From Sphingobium sp. (GTDB taxonomy: Bacteria; Pseudomonadota; Alphaproteobacteria; Sphingomonadales; Sphingomonadaceae), in NCBI GenBank assembly GCA_022652485.1, contig JALCRK010000001.1:120372-184371 (forward strand): a DNA stretch of 64,000 bases, in the 5' to 3' direction. Of the stretch, positions 45,496-54,699 are shown piece after piece; the first letter of the stretch is position 1, and the number at the start of each line of letters is the position of its first letter. A model generated the notes under the pieces. The model was given only the letters and a program-made list of their open reading frames with translations, did not search any database and had not been told where the DNA came from. The position numbers and the translations under genes were made by a program.

Positions 45496-46701
45496 ATGTA
45501 CGACCAATATTACGAGCTCAAGGGCCGCCCGTTCCAGCTGACGCCGGACCCGCATTTCTATTATGAAAGCGGGACGCACCGGAAGGCGCTGTCCTATCTT
45601 GGCTATGGCCTCGCGCAGGGCGAGGGTTTCATCGTCATCACCGGCGACATCGGCGCGGGCAAGACGACGCTCGTTGGCCATGTGATGTCGACCATCGATC
45701 CGCAGCGGCTGACGGCGGTGAAGATCGTCTCGACGCAGGTGGAGGGCGATGATCTGCTCCGCCTCGTGGCGCAGCAGTTCGGCGTGACGGACGAGAATCT
45801 GCCCAAGGCGCAGCTTTTGCAGCGGATCGAGGCGTTTCTGCACGCGCAGGCGCGCAGGGGCTTGCGGACGCTGCTGATCGTCGACGAGGCTCAGGGGCTT
45901 TCGATCTCGGCCATCGAAGAATTGCGGATGCTGAGCAATTTCCAGCTCGGCGGGCAGGCGCTGTTGCAGATATTCCTACTCGGCCAGCCCGAATTCCGCG
46001 ATCTGATGAACGCGCCGGAGCTGGAGCAGCTGAGGCAACGCGTCATCGCGACGCATCATCTGGAACCGATGCTGGCGAGCGAGGTGGAGCTTTATATCCG
46101 CCACCGGCTCTCGCTGGTCGGGTGGCAGGACAATCCGCATTTCACGGGCGACGCGTTCGCCGCGATCTATGCCGCGACCGATGGCGTGCCGCGCCGCATC
46201 AACGCGCTGATGAGCCGGGTGATGCTGCTCGGTGCGGTCGATCATCTGACGACGATTGACGCGCGGGCGGTCGAGGCCGTCGCGGCGGATATGGGGTTGG
46301 GTGAAGCGGAAGGCGGAAGCGCCGTGCCAGCCGTGGAGACGGAGCCTATGCACGAGGTGCACGTCGCGGATTCCGAGATTACGGAAGTTGAAGCGCTGAC
46401 GGTGGTTGACGCCGAGGAAGCGGTCGAATTTGCCGGGGATATCGAGCCCGAACAGCACGCGGCCGCTCCGCTGGAGCTGCACCGCATCCGCGAGGAGCTG
46501 GATGAGCTGCGCCGTGTCATCAACCTGAGCGGGGATCGCGCCAGCCAGCAGCGTGTACTTGCCAACCGTCTCGACGCGATCGAAACGCGCGTCAACGGCC
46601 TTGAGGCGCGCAGCGATGAACAGGAAGCGGCGCTGCGCCGGGTGCTCAATATGCTTGTCGATTGGGTCGAGCAGGACCACAATGAGGTTCGCGCCGCCTG
46701 A
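45496..46701 (+). CDS. ExeA-like ATPase, XrtA-associated
   Basis: A 401-residue AAA-type ATPase. MYDQYYELKGRPFQLTPDP matches the usual start of XrtA-associated ATPases (TIGR03015 type); P-loop GDIGAGKTT is at 50-58 and Walker B LLIVDEAQGL near 127-136. The C-terminal 100 residues are acidic and then coiled-coil (LHRIREELDELRRVINLS, RLDAIETRVNGLEARSDEQE). A GTG at 45487 would add three residues. It probably drives assembly or regulation of the export machinery; its partner is unknown. Confidence 0.9.
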   Translation: MYDQYYELKGRPFQLTPDPHFYYESGTHRKALSYLGYGLAQGEGFIVITGDIGAGKTTLVGHVMSTIDPQRLTAVKIVSTQVEGDDLLRLVAQQFGVTDENLPKAQLLQRIEAFLHAQARRGLRTLLIVDEAQGLSISAIEELRMLSNFQLGGQALLQIFLLGQPEFRDLMNAPELEQLRQRVIATHHLEPMLASEVELYIRHRLSLVGWQDNPHFTGDAFAAIYAATDGVPRRINALMSRVMLLGAVDHLTTIDARAVEAVAADMGLGEAEGGSAVPAVETEPMHEVHVADSEITEVEALTVVDAEEAVEFAGDIEPEQHAAAPLELHRIREELDELRRVINLSGDRASQQRVLANRLDAIETRVNGLEARSDEQEAALRRVLNMLVDWVEQDHNEVRAA

Positions 46702-46721
46702 ACGGGGGTGGACCTTGAGGA

Positions 46722-47609
46722 ATGCGGAGCGGGGCATTGATAAAAGCTGTAATCAATGCACTATCGGTCGATATTGAGGACTGGTATCAAGTCGGTGCGT
46801 TCGAGAATACGATCGCGCGAAAGGATTGGGGCGCCTGTGCTTCGCGGGTGGAGCGCAACACCGACCGGCTGATCGATCTCTTTGCCCGCAAGAATGTCCG
46901 CGCCACCTTTTTCACGTTGGGCTGGGTGGCGGAGCGCCATCCCGATCTGATCCGCCGCATCGTCGCGGGCGGGCACGAGCTGGCCAGCCACGGTTATGAC
47001 CACCAGCGCGTGTTCACCTTCACCCCGGAGCAGTTCCGCGCCGATCTGCGCAAGTCGCGCGCACTGCTGGAGCAGGCGGGCGCGGTGCCGGTGCGCGGCT
47101 ATCGCGCGCCGAGCTTCTCCATCGACGCGCGTACGCCCTGGGCGCACGCCGTTCTGGCGGAGGAAGGCTATAGCTATTCCAGCAGCGTCGCGCCGGTGCG
47201 GCACGACCATTATGGCTGGCCCGAAGCGCCGCGCTTTGCCTTTCGGCCTCTGGCGGATTCTCCGCTGATCGAGCTGCCGGTGACGACGGCGCGCCTGCTG
47301 GGGCGGACGATCGCGGCCGGGGGCGGCGGCTTCTTCCGCCTGATGCCCTATGGCTTCACGCGCTGGGCGGTGGGGCAGGTGAACCGGCAGGAACAGCGGC
47401 CGGCGATCTTCTATTTCCACCCGTGGGAGATCGACCCGGACCAGCCGCGCGTTCCCCACGCGCCGCTCAGGTCACGGTTGCGGCATTATACCAACATCGC
47501 GACGACCGAGGCGAAGCTGGAGCGGCTTATCGACGCGTTTTCATGGGGACGGATGGACGAAATTCTGGCCGCACAGGCGAAGGATGCTTTATGCTGGCCC
47601 GCGCCATGA
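46722..47609 (+). CDS. Polysaccharide deacetylase family protein, XrtA system
   Basis: A 295-residue NodB-fold deacetylase. SVDIEDWYQ (catalytic Asp17), HELASHGYDHQRV (metal histidines 90 and 94), RGYRAPSFSID and the FYFHPWEIDPDQPR end region fit the XrtA-linked polysaccharide deacetylase family (TIGR03006 type). It is predicted to remove acetyl groups from the exopolysaccharide. No signal peptide is obvious. TTG 46737 preceded by GGAGCGGGG is an alternative start. Overlaps the FemAB-like gene by ATGA. Confidence 0.88.
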   Translation: MRSGALIKAVINALSVDIEDWYQVGAFENTIARKDWGACASRVERNTDRLIDLFARKNVRATFFTLGWVAERHPDLIRRIVAGGHELASHGYDHQRVFTFTPEQFRADLRKSRALLEQAGAVPVRGYRAPSFSIDARTPWAHAVLAEEGYSYSSSVAPVRHDHYGWPEAPRFAFRPLADSPLIELPVTTARLLGRTIAAGGGGFFRLMPYGFTRWAVGQVNRQEQRPAIFYFHPWEIDPDQPRVPHAPLRSRLRHYTNIATTEAKLERLIDAFSWGRMDEILAAQAKDALCWPAP

Positions 47610-48649
47610 CGATCAGCCTCGCCGATCTGGAGAACCCGCGCGAGGCGGCAGAGCTGGACGCATGGATCTGCGCGCACGCCGGTTCGACGCCATTTCATCG
47701 CCCCGCATGGATCGGCGCGGTGGCGCGGGGCACCGGGCAGCAGGCGCTGATGCTGGTGTGCCGCCGGGGCGGCGCGATTTCGGGCGTATTGCCGCTCAAT
47801 CTCATCCACTCGCCCCTGTTCGGGCGGGCGCTGGTTTCGAGCGGATTCGCGGTCGATGGCGGGATATTGGCGGACGACAGGGATGTCGCGGAGGCGCTGG
47901 CGGGGGAATGCTGGCGGCTGGCGGAGGCGATGAGTTGCCCCACGGCGGAGCTGCGCGGCGGGATGCTGCCCCACAGCGGATGGAAGATCAAGGCGGACAG
48001 CTATCTGGGTTTTTCAAAACTGTTGGAAAACAATGATGAAGATCAACTTCTTTCCATCCCGCGCAAGCATCGCGCCGAGGTGCGCAAGGGGCTGGACAAT
48101 GGCCTCGATATCCAGATTGGCCGCAGCGCGCGCCTGCTGGAAATCCACTGCCGCCTGTATGCCGAGAATGTGCACCGCCTCGGCACTCCGGTGTTTCCGA
48201 AACGCCTGTTCGCTGAGATTCTCGCGGCTTTTGGCGCGGATGCCGATATCCTGCTGGTGAGCAAGAACGGCGCGCCGCTCACGACCATCTTCAGCCTCTA
48301 TCATCGCGGCGCGTGTATGCCCTATTATCAGGGTGCGACCCTCTCGGCGCGGGCGATGCGCTCCAACGAGTTCGGCTATTTCCGCCTGATGAGCCATGCG
48401 CGCGAGCGGGGCTGCACGCTGTTCGATTTCGGTCGCTCCAAGGTCGGCACCGGCCCTGCGGCGTGGAAGAAGACCTGGGGCTGGGAGGGCGAGCCGCTCA
48501 CCTACGCCACCCGCGCGGCTCAAGGCTGCGAACCGCGCGACATCAATCCGCTCTCGCCGCAATATCAGCGCAAGGTCGAGTTGTGGAAGAAACTGCCACT
48601 GCCGCTGGCGAGCTTCATCGGTCCGTATATCGCGCGCGGGCTGGGTTAG
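47606..48649 (+). CDS. FemAB-like protein, XrtA/PEP-CTERM system-associated
   Basis: A 347-residue GNAT-fold protein of the FemAB type associated with exosortase A (TIGR03019 type). HRPAWIGAVARGTGQQ, IPRKHRAEVRKGLDNGLDI, YAENVHRLGTPVFPKRLF and FDFGRSKVGTGPAAWKKTWGWEG are typical. FemAB proteins transfer amino acids from aminoacyl-tRNA to peptidoglycan; here the substrate may be the polysaccharide or a protein. ATG 47606 overlaps the deacetylase stop codon and is preferred over in-frame ATG 47591. Confidence 0.88.
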   Translation: MTISLADLENPREAAELDAWICAHAGSTPFHRPAWIGAVARGTGQQALMLVCRRGGAISGVLPLNLIHSPLFGRALVSSGFAVDGGILADDRDVAEALAGECWRLAEAMSCPTAELRGGMLPHSGWKIKADSYLGFSKLLENNDEDQLLSIPRKHRAEVRKGLDNGLDIQIGRSARLLEIHCRLYAENVHRLGTPVFPKRLFAEILAAFGADADILLVSKNGAPLTTIFSLYHRGACMPYYQGATLSARAMRSNEFGYFRLMSHARERGCTLFDFGRSKVGTGPAAWKKTWGWEGEPLTYATRAAQGCEPRDINPLSPQYQRKVELWKKLPLPLASFIGPYIARGLG

Positions 48650-48654
48650 ACGTC

Positions 48655-49863
48655 ATGGCGGCGGGGGAAATCCTGTTTCTGGTGCACCGCATCCCGTTCC
48701 CGCCGGACCGCGGTGACAAGATCCGCTCGCACCATATCCTCCACAAGCTGCGCGGGATCGGCCCGGTGCATGTCGGCTGTTTCGCTGATGATGCGCGGGA
48801 TATGGGCTTTGCGGACGAGATGGCGGCGCTGACCGCGAGCCAGTGCGTGCTCATGCGGGACCGATCGCGCGCGGTGGCGGGCGTGAACGGGCTTCTGAGG
48901 CGCCAGCCGATGCTGGTGGCGATGTACGAGAGCGCGGCGATGCACCAATGGGTGCGGCAAGTGCTGCGTGACAGGCCGATCCGCGCGATTGTCGGCTACT
49001 CGGTGCAGATGGCGCATTTCGTGCCGCGCGATCTGCCGGAGGGGGCGCGCTTCATCATGGATTTCGTCGATTTCGACAGCGCCAAATATGCGGCCTATGG
49101 CGCTGGGCAGGGCGGCGTGATGGGCTGGGTCAATCGGCGCGAGGGGCGGGTGCTGCTCGATTTCGAACGCGCAACGGCGCGGCGCGCGGATGTCTCGCTG
49201 TTCGTGAGCGAGGCCGAGGCGGCGATGTTTGCACAGGCGGCGCGGGTGCCGCAAGCGGACATCCGGGCGCTCGATAATGGCGTCGATCTGGAGTTTTTCT
49301 CGCCGGGCGGGGATTTCGCTGCCATCGACAAGCCGGGTGCGCCGCTGATCGTGTTTACCGGGCAGATGGATTATCGCCCCAATATCGAGGCGGTGACGAG
49401 CTTCGCGCGGGAGGCGTTTCCAGCGATCCGCGCGGTGCACAGGCAAGCGACCTTCGCCATCGTGGGACGCGGCCCTGCGTCCGAGGTGACGGCACTCGGC
49501 GCGCTGCCGGGTGTGGTTGTGACGGGGGCTGTGCCGGATGTGCGCGGCTGGCTGGCGGCGGCGGATGTGGTGGTGGCGCCGTTGCGGATCGCGCGAGGCA
49601 TCCAGAACAAGGTGCTGGAGGCGATGGCGATGGGGCGCCCTGTGGTCGCCAGCCCCCAAGCCGCCGAGGGGATCGATGCGGGGGATGGTGAGCATCTGAT
49701 CATTGCCTATGGTCCGGAGGACGAGGCGCAAGCCTGCCTGCGCCTGATCGCCGAGCCGGATCGCGCTGCGGCGTTCGGCGCAGCCGCGCGGGCGCGGGTG
49801 GAGGCGCGCTATGCCTGGGATGCGACGCTCGCGCCGCTGCGGGATATGGTGACGGGCGCATGA
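48655..49863 (+). CDS. Glycosyltransferase, exosortase A system-associated
   Basis: A 402-residue GT-B glycosyltransferase matching the TIGR03087 type. LFLVHRIPFPPDRGDKIRSHHIL at the start, VFTGQMDYRPNIEAV in the second Rossmann domain and LRIARGIQNKVLEAMAMGRPVVAS near the donor site are characteristic. It adds a sugar to the growing polysaccharide or lipid-linked unit. It begins 5 bp after the FemAB stop and overlaps xrtA by ATGA. Confidence 0.92.
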   Translation: MAAGEILFLVHRIPFPPDRGDKIRSHHILHKLRGIGPVHVGCFADDARDMGFADEMAALTASQCVLMRDRSRAVAGVNGLLRRQPMLVAMYESAAMHQWVRQVLRDRPIRAIVGYSVQMAHFVPRDLPEGARFIMDFVDFDSAKYAAYGAGQGGVMGWVNRREGRVLLDFERATARRADVSLFVSEAEAAMFAQAARVPQADIRALDNGVDLEFFSPGGDFAAIDKPGAPLIVFTGQMDYRPNIEAVTSFAREAFPAIRAVHRQATFAIVGRGPASEVTALGALPGVVVTGAVPDVRGWLAAADVVVAPLRIARGIQNKVLEAMAMGRPVVASPQAAEGIDAGDGEHLIIAYGPEDEAQACLRLIAEPDRAAAFGAAARARVEARYAWDATLAPLRDMVTGA

Positions 49864-51371
49864 GCTGGCCGCAACGAGCGCAGGGATGGCGCGCGCACCT
49901 GACGCTGGTCGGCGGCCTTGCACTTGCGGTGGTCGTGCTGTTTCATCATGACGCCATCGACATGGCGCGCATCTGGTGGACCAGCTCCACTTATGGGCAT
50001 TGCCTGTTCATCCCGCCGCTGATCGGCTGGCTGGTGTGGCAGCGGGCGGGGGTCTTGGCTCAGCTTGACCCCGCGACATGGGGCGCGGGGCTGGCATGGC
50101 TCGCTGGCGGCGCGCTGCTGTGGCTGCTCGGCGATGCGGCGAGCCTTGGGGTGCTGCGGCATGGCGGGCTGATCGTCATGCTGCAGGGCGTCGTGGCGGC
50201 AAGCCTTGGCCCACAGGTGACGCGCGGGCTGCTGTTTCCTTTGTTCTACGCCTTTTTCCTCGTGCCAGTGGGCAGTGAGCTGGAACCAGCGCTGCAGCTC
50301 TTGACCGCGAAGATGGCGATGGGGCTTCTCGGGCTGGTCGGCATCCCCGCGCATATCGAGGGCGTCTTCATCACCACGCCGACCGGCTATTTCAAGGTGG
50401 CGGAGGCGTGCTCCGGCGCGAAGTTCGTGGTGGCGATGGCGGCCTATGGCGTGCTCGTGTGCCATCTCTGTTTCCGCTCCTGGATGCGGCGGGCGGTGTT
50501 CCTGGTCGCGGCACTGGTGGCGTGCGTGCTCGCGAACGGCGTGCGCGCCTTCGGCACGATCTGGATCGCGCATGAACGGGGCATCGAAACGGCGGTCGGC
50601 GTAGATCATGTGGTGTGGGGCTGGCTGTTCTTCGCCGTGGTGATGGCGGCGGTGATGCTCATCGCTTGGCCGTTTTTCGATCGCAGGCCGGGGGAGCATG
50701 GGCTTGATGCCGCGATATTGCGGCGGGTGCGGACGCGCGCGGGCGGGGCACTCACCCTGACGGCGGGGCTGGCGCTCGGCCTCATGGCGGCAGGCCCGGC
50801 ATGGAGCCATGTCTCGGCGCTGGTCGGCGCGAAGGGGCTGGCGCGGATCGCAGCGCCGGATGTGCGCGGCTGGCGTCGTGCACAAACACCGATGGCCGCC
50901 GCATGGGCACCGCATTTCGCCGATGCGGACCAGCACTTCCAGGCGCGCTTCGCCGATGGGCGCGGCCATATCGTCGATCTCGCGCTCATCGCCTATGACC
51001 GGCAGACGGAAGGGCGGGAGCTGATCGGCTTCGGGCAGGGGGCGGTCGATCCGGCGGGCGGCTGGGCATGGACCTCCCCCGCCTGGGCGCCGGGGGAGGC
51101 GCGGGGCGAGATCATCACCGCGCCGGGGCCGGTGCGGCGGCATGTCGTGAGTTTCTATCGCGTCGGCGTATCGGGGATGACGGGCAGCGCCGCGCGGATC
51201 AAGCTCGACACCATGACGGCCAGGCTCCTGATGCGTGACCAGCGCGCGATTGCAATTCTTGTCTCGGCCGAGGACCGGGAGGGTGCGCCCGCCGAGGAGG
51301 CGATCCGCGCGTTCCTGAAATCGCTTGGGCATCCGCAATCGCTGGCTGACGCCATCGCGCCAAGCCGCTAG
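49860..51371 (+). CDS. xrtA: Exosortase A fused to an EpsI domain
   Basis: A 503-residue membrane cysteine protease-like transpeptidase. The exosortase core has multiple helices with catalytic Cys184 in EACSGAKF, Arg229 in ANGVRAFGTIW and His250 in GVDHVVWGW. The C-terminal 230 residues after another helix resemble EpsI (TPMAAAWAPHFADADQHFQARF, VVSFYRVGVSGMTGSAARIKL), which in many genomes is a separate gene. Exosortase removes PEP-CTERM tails and passes the protein to an envelope acceptor. No PEP-CTERM protein is coded in this window. Confidence 0.93.
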   Translation: MSWPQRAQGWRAHLTLVGGLALAVVVLFHHDAIDMARIWWTSSTYGHCLFIPPLIGWLVWQRAGVLAQLDPATWGAGLAWLAGGALLWLLGDAASLGVLRHGGLIVMLQGVVAASLGPQVTRGLLFPLFYAFFLVPVGSELEPALQLLTAKMAMGLLGLVGIPAHIEGVFITTPTGYFKVAEACSGAKFVVAMAAYGVLVCHLCFRSWMRRAVFLVAALVACVLANGVRAFGTIWIAHERGIETAVGVDHVVWGWLFFAVVMAAVMLIAWPFFDRRPGEHGLDAAILRRVRTRAGGALTLTAGLALGLMAAGPAWSHVSALVGAKGLARIAAPDVRGWRRAQTPMAAAWAPHFADADQHFQARFADGRGHIVDLALIAYDRQTEGRELIGFGQGAVDPAGGWAWTSPAWAPGEARGEIITAPGPVRRHVVSFYRVGVSGMTGSAARIKLDTMTARLLMRDQRAIAILVSAEDREGAPAEEAIRAFLKSLGHPQSLADAIAPSR

Positions 51372-51382
51372 AGCCTGAATCG

Positions 51383-53275
51383 ATGTGTGGAATCGCGGGT
51401 ATCTTTCATCTGGAGACGGCAAAGCCGGTTGATCCCGCGCGGGTGCAGGCGATGATCGATGCGATGCCGCATCGCGGGCCGGACGGGACAGGCGTGTGGA
51501 CCGCACCGGGCGTGGGTCTGGGGCATTGCCGCCTCTCGATCATCGATCTGGCGGGCGGCGCGCAGCCGATGGCGAATGCGGATGGCAGCCTCATCGTCAC
51601 CTATAATGGCGAGATCTACAATTTCGCGGAAGTGCGCGCCGAGCTGGAGGCGCGGGGGCATCAGTTTCGCAGCCATAGCGACACGGAAGTGATCCTCCAT
51701 GCCTATCGCCAGTGGGGCGAGGGGTGTCTGGAACGCTTCAATGGCATGTTCGCGTTCGCGCTCTATGAACCGGCGACGCAATCCTTGTGGCTGGTGCGCG
51801 ACCGGCTTGGCGTCAAGCCGCTCTATTACGCGCAGGTGTCGGACGGCAGCCTGATCTTCGGATCGGAACTGAAGGCGCTGCTGGCGCATCCGCTGCTGCG
51901 GCGCGAGCCGGATCTGCGCGCCGTCGAGGACTATATCGCGCTCGGTTATGTGCCGGATGACGCCTGCATCGTTGCGGGGGTCAAGAAACTCGGCGCGGGC
52001 GAGCATCTGCGGCTGGTGAGAGGGCGGGAGCTGCCGCCGCAGCGCCGCTGGTGGGATGTGAGCTTCGCCGAGCGCTCCGCCGCGAAGCCCGCCGCGCTGG
52101 CGGAGGAGCTGGTGGCGCTGATGCGCGATGCGGTGCGCTTGAGGATGGTGGCGGATGTGCCGCTGGGGGCGTTCCTCTCGGGCGGGGTGGATTCTTCCGC
52201 CGTCGTCGCCATGATGGCGGAGCAGAACGCCCAAGCGGTCAAGACCTGCACCATCGGCTTCGATGTCGGGAGCCTCGACGAGCGCCAATATGCCGACCAT
52301 GTCGCGCGGCGTTTTGCCACCGACCATCGCACGCGCATCGTCTCGCCCGACGATTATGGTTTGCTCGACCGGCTTGTCGGCCATTTCGATGAGCCGTTTG
52401 CCGATGCGTCCGCTCTGCCGACTTTCCGGGTGTGCGAGCTGGCGCGGGAAGAGGTGACGGTCGCGCTCTCAGGCGATGGCGCGGACGAGGCATTCGCGGG
52501 CTATCGCCGCCATCTGTTCCAGCATCGCGGCGAGGGGTTGCGGGGGATGCTGCCGCAAGGCTTGCGCGGGCCGGTGTTCGGCGCGCTGGGCCGGATCTAC
52601 CCCAAGGCGGACTGGGCGCCGCGCATTCTGCGGGCCAAATCGACTTTTCAGGAGTTGAGCCTCAGCGGTGGCGAGGCTTATGCGCGCTCGGTCGGCTTCA
52701 CGCCGCCGGAGTTGCGGGCGAAGCTCTATGGCGCGGAGTTTGCCAAGGCGATCTCGGGCCATCGCGCCGAGGACCGGATCGTCAGGACAATGGCCAGCGC
52801 CCCGGCGCGCGATCCGCTCGACCGCGCGCAATATGCGGATTTGAAGATCTGGCTGCCCGGCGATATCCTTACCAAGACGGACCGGATGAGCATGGCGGTG
52901 AGCCTCGAAGCGCGCGAGCCCTTGCTCGATTACCGCCTGGTGGAGTTCGCGGCAAAGCTGCCTGTCGCCCAGCGCATCCACGGCAATACCGGCAAGTATC
53001 TGATGAAGCGGGCGATGGAGCCGCATCTGCCGCACAATATCCTCTATCGCGGCAAGATGGGCTTCGTCACGCCGATTTCGCACTGGTTTCGCGATGCGCT
53101 TGCCGGAGAAGCGGCGGCGGTGGCGGAGGGATCAATGCTGGCGCGCACCAGCTGGTTCGAGCGCGGCATGATGGCGAAGCTGGCGCAGGACCATAAGGCG
53201 GGCAAGGCCGATCATGGGCGCCTGCTGTGGCAGTTGCTGGTGCTGGATAAATCCTTGAGCCGACTGTTCGCCTGA
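51383..53275 (+). CDS. Asparagine synthase-like amidotransferase, exosortase A system-associated
   Basis: A 630-residue asparagine synthetase B homologue. Cys2 is the glutaminase nucleophile (MCGIAGIFHL), with HRGPDGTGVW and VTYNGEIYN in the glutaminase domain, and the synthase PP-loop SGGVDSS at 266-272, followed by ALSGDGADEAFAGY. In XrtA loci such proteins (TIGR03108 type) are thought to amidate a carboxyl group on the polysaccharide or an intermediate, not to make free asparagine. It is the last gene of the locus on the plus strand, 11 bp after xrtA. Confidence 0.9.
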   Translation: MCGIAGIFHLETAKPVDPARVQAMIDAMPHRGPDGTGVWTAPGVGLGHCRLSIIDLAGGAQPMANADGSLIVTYNGEIYNFAEVRAELEARGHQFRSHSDTEVILHAYRQWGEGCLERFNGMFAFALYEPATQSLWLVRDRLGVKPLYYAQVSDGSLIFGSELKALLAHPLLRREPDLRAVEDYIALGYVPDDACIVAGVKKLGAGEHLRLVRGRELPPQRRWWDVSFAERSAAKPAALAEELVALMRDAVRLRMVADVPLGAFLSGGVDSSAVVAMMAEQNAQAVKTCTIGFDVGSLDERQYADHVARRFATDHRTRIVSPDDYGLLDRLVGHFDEPFADASALPTFRVCELAREEVTVALSGDGADEAFAGYRRHLFQHRGEGLRGMLPQGLRGPVFGALGRIYPKADWAPRILRAKSTFQELSLSGGEAYARSVGFTPPELRAKLYGAEFAKAISGHRAEDRIVRTMASAPARDPLDRAQYADLKIWLPGDILTKTDRMSMAVSLEAREPLLDYRLVEFAAKLPVAQRIHGNTGKYLMKRAMEPHLPHNILYRGKMGFVTPISHWFRDALAGEAAAVAEGSMLARTSWFERGMMAKLAQDHKAGKADHGRLLWQLLVLDKSLSRLFA

Positions 53276-53279
53276 CGGG

Positions 53280-53891
53280 TCAGGTCAGCGGGATCATCAC
53301 ATGGCGGGCATAGCCGGGCCGTTGCTGAAGGCGTTCGTACCACCCCTTGAGGTGGGGCATGTTCGACATGTCGCCACCTATGCTGAAGAAGGTGTGGACA
53401 TAGGCGCCCAACCCGATGTCGCCGATGCCGAAACCGTCACCCGATAGCCAGAGGCTGCGCCCCAGCGCCTCGTCCGCCATGCGCCACAAACGGGCCGACG
53501 CGGAGAGGCTCTTTTCGACCGCGGCACTGTCGCGCGCTTCCGGCGTCATGCGCACGATGCCGAGGAAGGCCTCGCGCTGGGCCTCGGCCAGGGTGAACTG
53601 CCAGTCCATCCATTTGTCGCCCACCGCCCGTTGGGCAGGGGAAAGCGGCCAGAAGGCCTCGCCGCCATATTGGGCCGCCAGATAACGCAGGATGGCGTTG
53701 GATTCCCACAGCACCAGATCGCCATCCTCCAGCGTCGGCACGAGGCGATTGGGATTTTTGGAAATATAGTCGTCGGGATATCCGAAAGCGCCGCCGACAT
53801 CGTGGCGCACAAAGTCCAGCCCCAGCTCTTCGGCCAGCCAGAGGACTTTCTTGACGTTATGCGAATTGGTGCGGCCCCAGATGGTGATCAT
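53280..53891 (-). CDS. Glutathione S-transferase family protein
   Basis: A 203-residue GST with an N-terminal thioredoxin-like fold (MITIWGRTNSHNVKKVLWLAEELGL, NPNRLVPTLEDGDLVLWESNAILRYLA) and a C-terminal helical domain (GDGFGIGDIGLGAYVHTFF). Serine or asparagine near residue 9-11 is the likely glutathione-activating position. The frame runs upstream to 53972, but ATG 53891 gives the standard start. Ten bp after the monophosphatase-like gene, so probably co-transcribed. Confidence 0.9.
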   Translation of the reverse strand: MITIWGRTNSHNVKKVLWLAEELGLDFVRHDVGGAFGYPDDYISKNPNRLVPTLEDGDLVLWESNAILRYLAAQYGGEAFWPLSPAQRAVGDKWMDWQFTLAEAQREAFLGIVRMTPEARDSAAVEKSLSASARLWRMADEALGRSLWLSGDGFGIGDIGLGAYVHTFFSIGGDMSNMPHLKGWYERLQQRPGYARHVMIPLT

Positions 53892-53901
53892 GGCTTTCCT
53901 C

Positions 53902-54699
53902 TCATGCGAACAGGATATGTGCGGCCTTTTCCCACATCGCGGGCGAGGCGGCGGCGAGCATTCCGTCTTCATCGGAGGAGGCGAGATAGGCGCGCCCGTC
54001 CATACGACAGGCCAGACCGCCCGCCTCGTTCAAAAACAGCACGCCCGCCGCATGATCCCACGCCAGCGTGCGCTTGAACAGCGCGAGGTCGTTCTGCCCC
54101 AGCACGATGCGGGGATATTGCTCCGCCGCACAGCGTGGGATACCGACGAGATCGAGATATCCTTCGGCGCGGGCTTCCATCTGTGCGCGCTCCTGTGCGT
54201 CGAGGAAGAGGGTGGAAATGCCGGCCACGGGCAGAGCCGCGCCGCTTTCCCGCGCTTCGACGCGCTCGCCGTTGATCGTCGCGCCCTTGCCGCGTTCGGC
54301 ATGGCAGAGCCGCCCGGTCAGCGGATCGTAGATCCAGCCCGCCAGCGTCTCGCCCCGTTCGGCCAGCGCGACCATAACGCCGAAGGGCGCGCGCCCGGCG
54401 GCGAAATTGCCTGTGCCGTCGATGGGATCGATGATCCAGCAGAGATCGTTCGACAGGGCCGCCAGCAGCGACGGATCGGCGGCGCACGCTTCCTCGCCCA
54501 CAATGCTCGCCTCCGGCAGCAGCCGCGCCAGACCTTCCATCAGCCGCGCCTCGCTCTCCCGGTCCGCCACGGTGACGAGATCGTCCGCCGCCTTCTCCAT
54601 CACCTCATGCGCGGCGAGGTTCTGGAAACGCGGCAGGATCACCTCGGCGGATACCGCGCGGATCAGATCGGCCACCGGGTTTTTGAGGGAAACGCTCAT
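53902..54699 (-). CDS. Inositol monophosphatase family phosphatase
   Basis: A 265-residue Mg-dependent phosphatase. ASIVGEEA, WIIDPIDGTGNFAAGRAPFGVMVAL (metal-binding DPIDGT) and LAWDHAAGVLFLNEAGG are the family motifs. Substrates in this family include inositol phosphate, histidinol phosphate and PAP; no choice is possible here. The start ATG at 54699 overlaps the lysE-like stop codon as ATGA, so the longer open frame up to 55275 is not coding. Confidence 0.9.
   Translation of the reverse strand: MSVSLKNPVADLIRAVSAEVILPRFQNLAAHEVMEKAADDLVTVADRESEARLMEGLARLLPEASIVGEEACAADPSLLAALSNDLCWIIDPIDGTGNFAAGRAPFGVMVALAERGETLAGWIYDPLTGRLCHAERGKGATINGERVEARESGAALPVAGISTLFLDAQERAQMEARAEGYLDLVGIPRCAAEQYPRIVLGQNDLALFKRTLAWDHAAGVLFLNEAGGLACRMDGRAYLASSDEDGMLAAASPAMWEKAAHILFA

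Noticed and set aside
49809..51506. 565-residue ORF antisense to xrtA
   Set aside because: Arg/His/Pro-rich, lies across an unmistakable exosortase gene.
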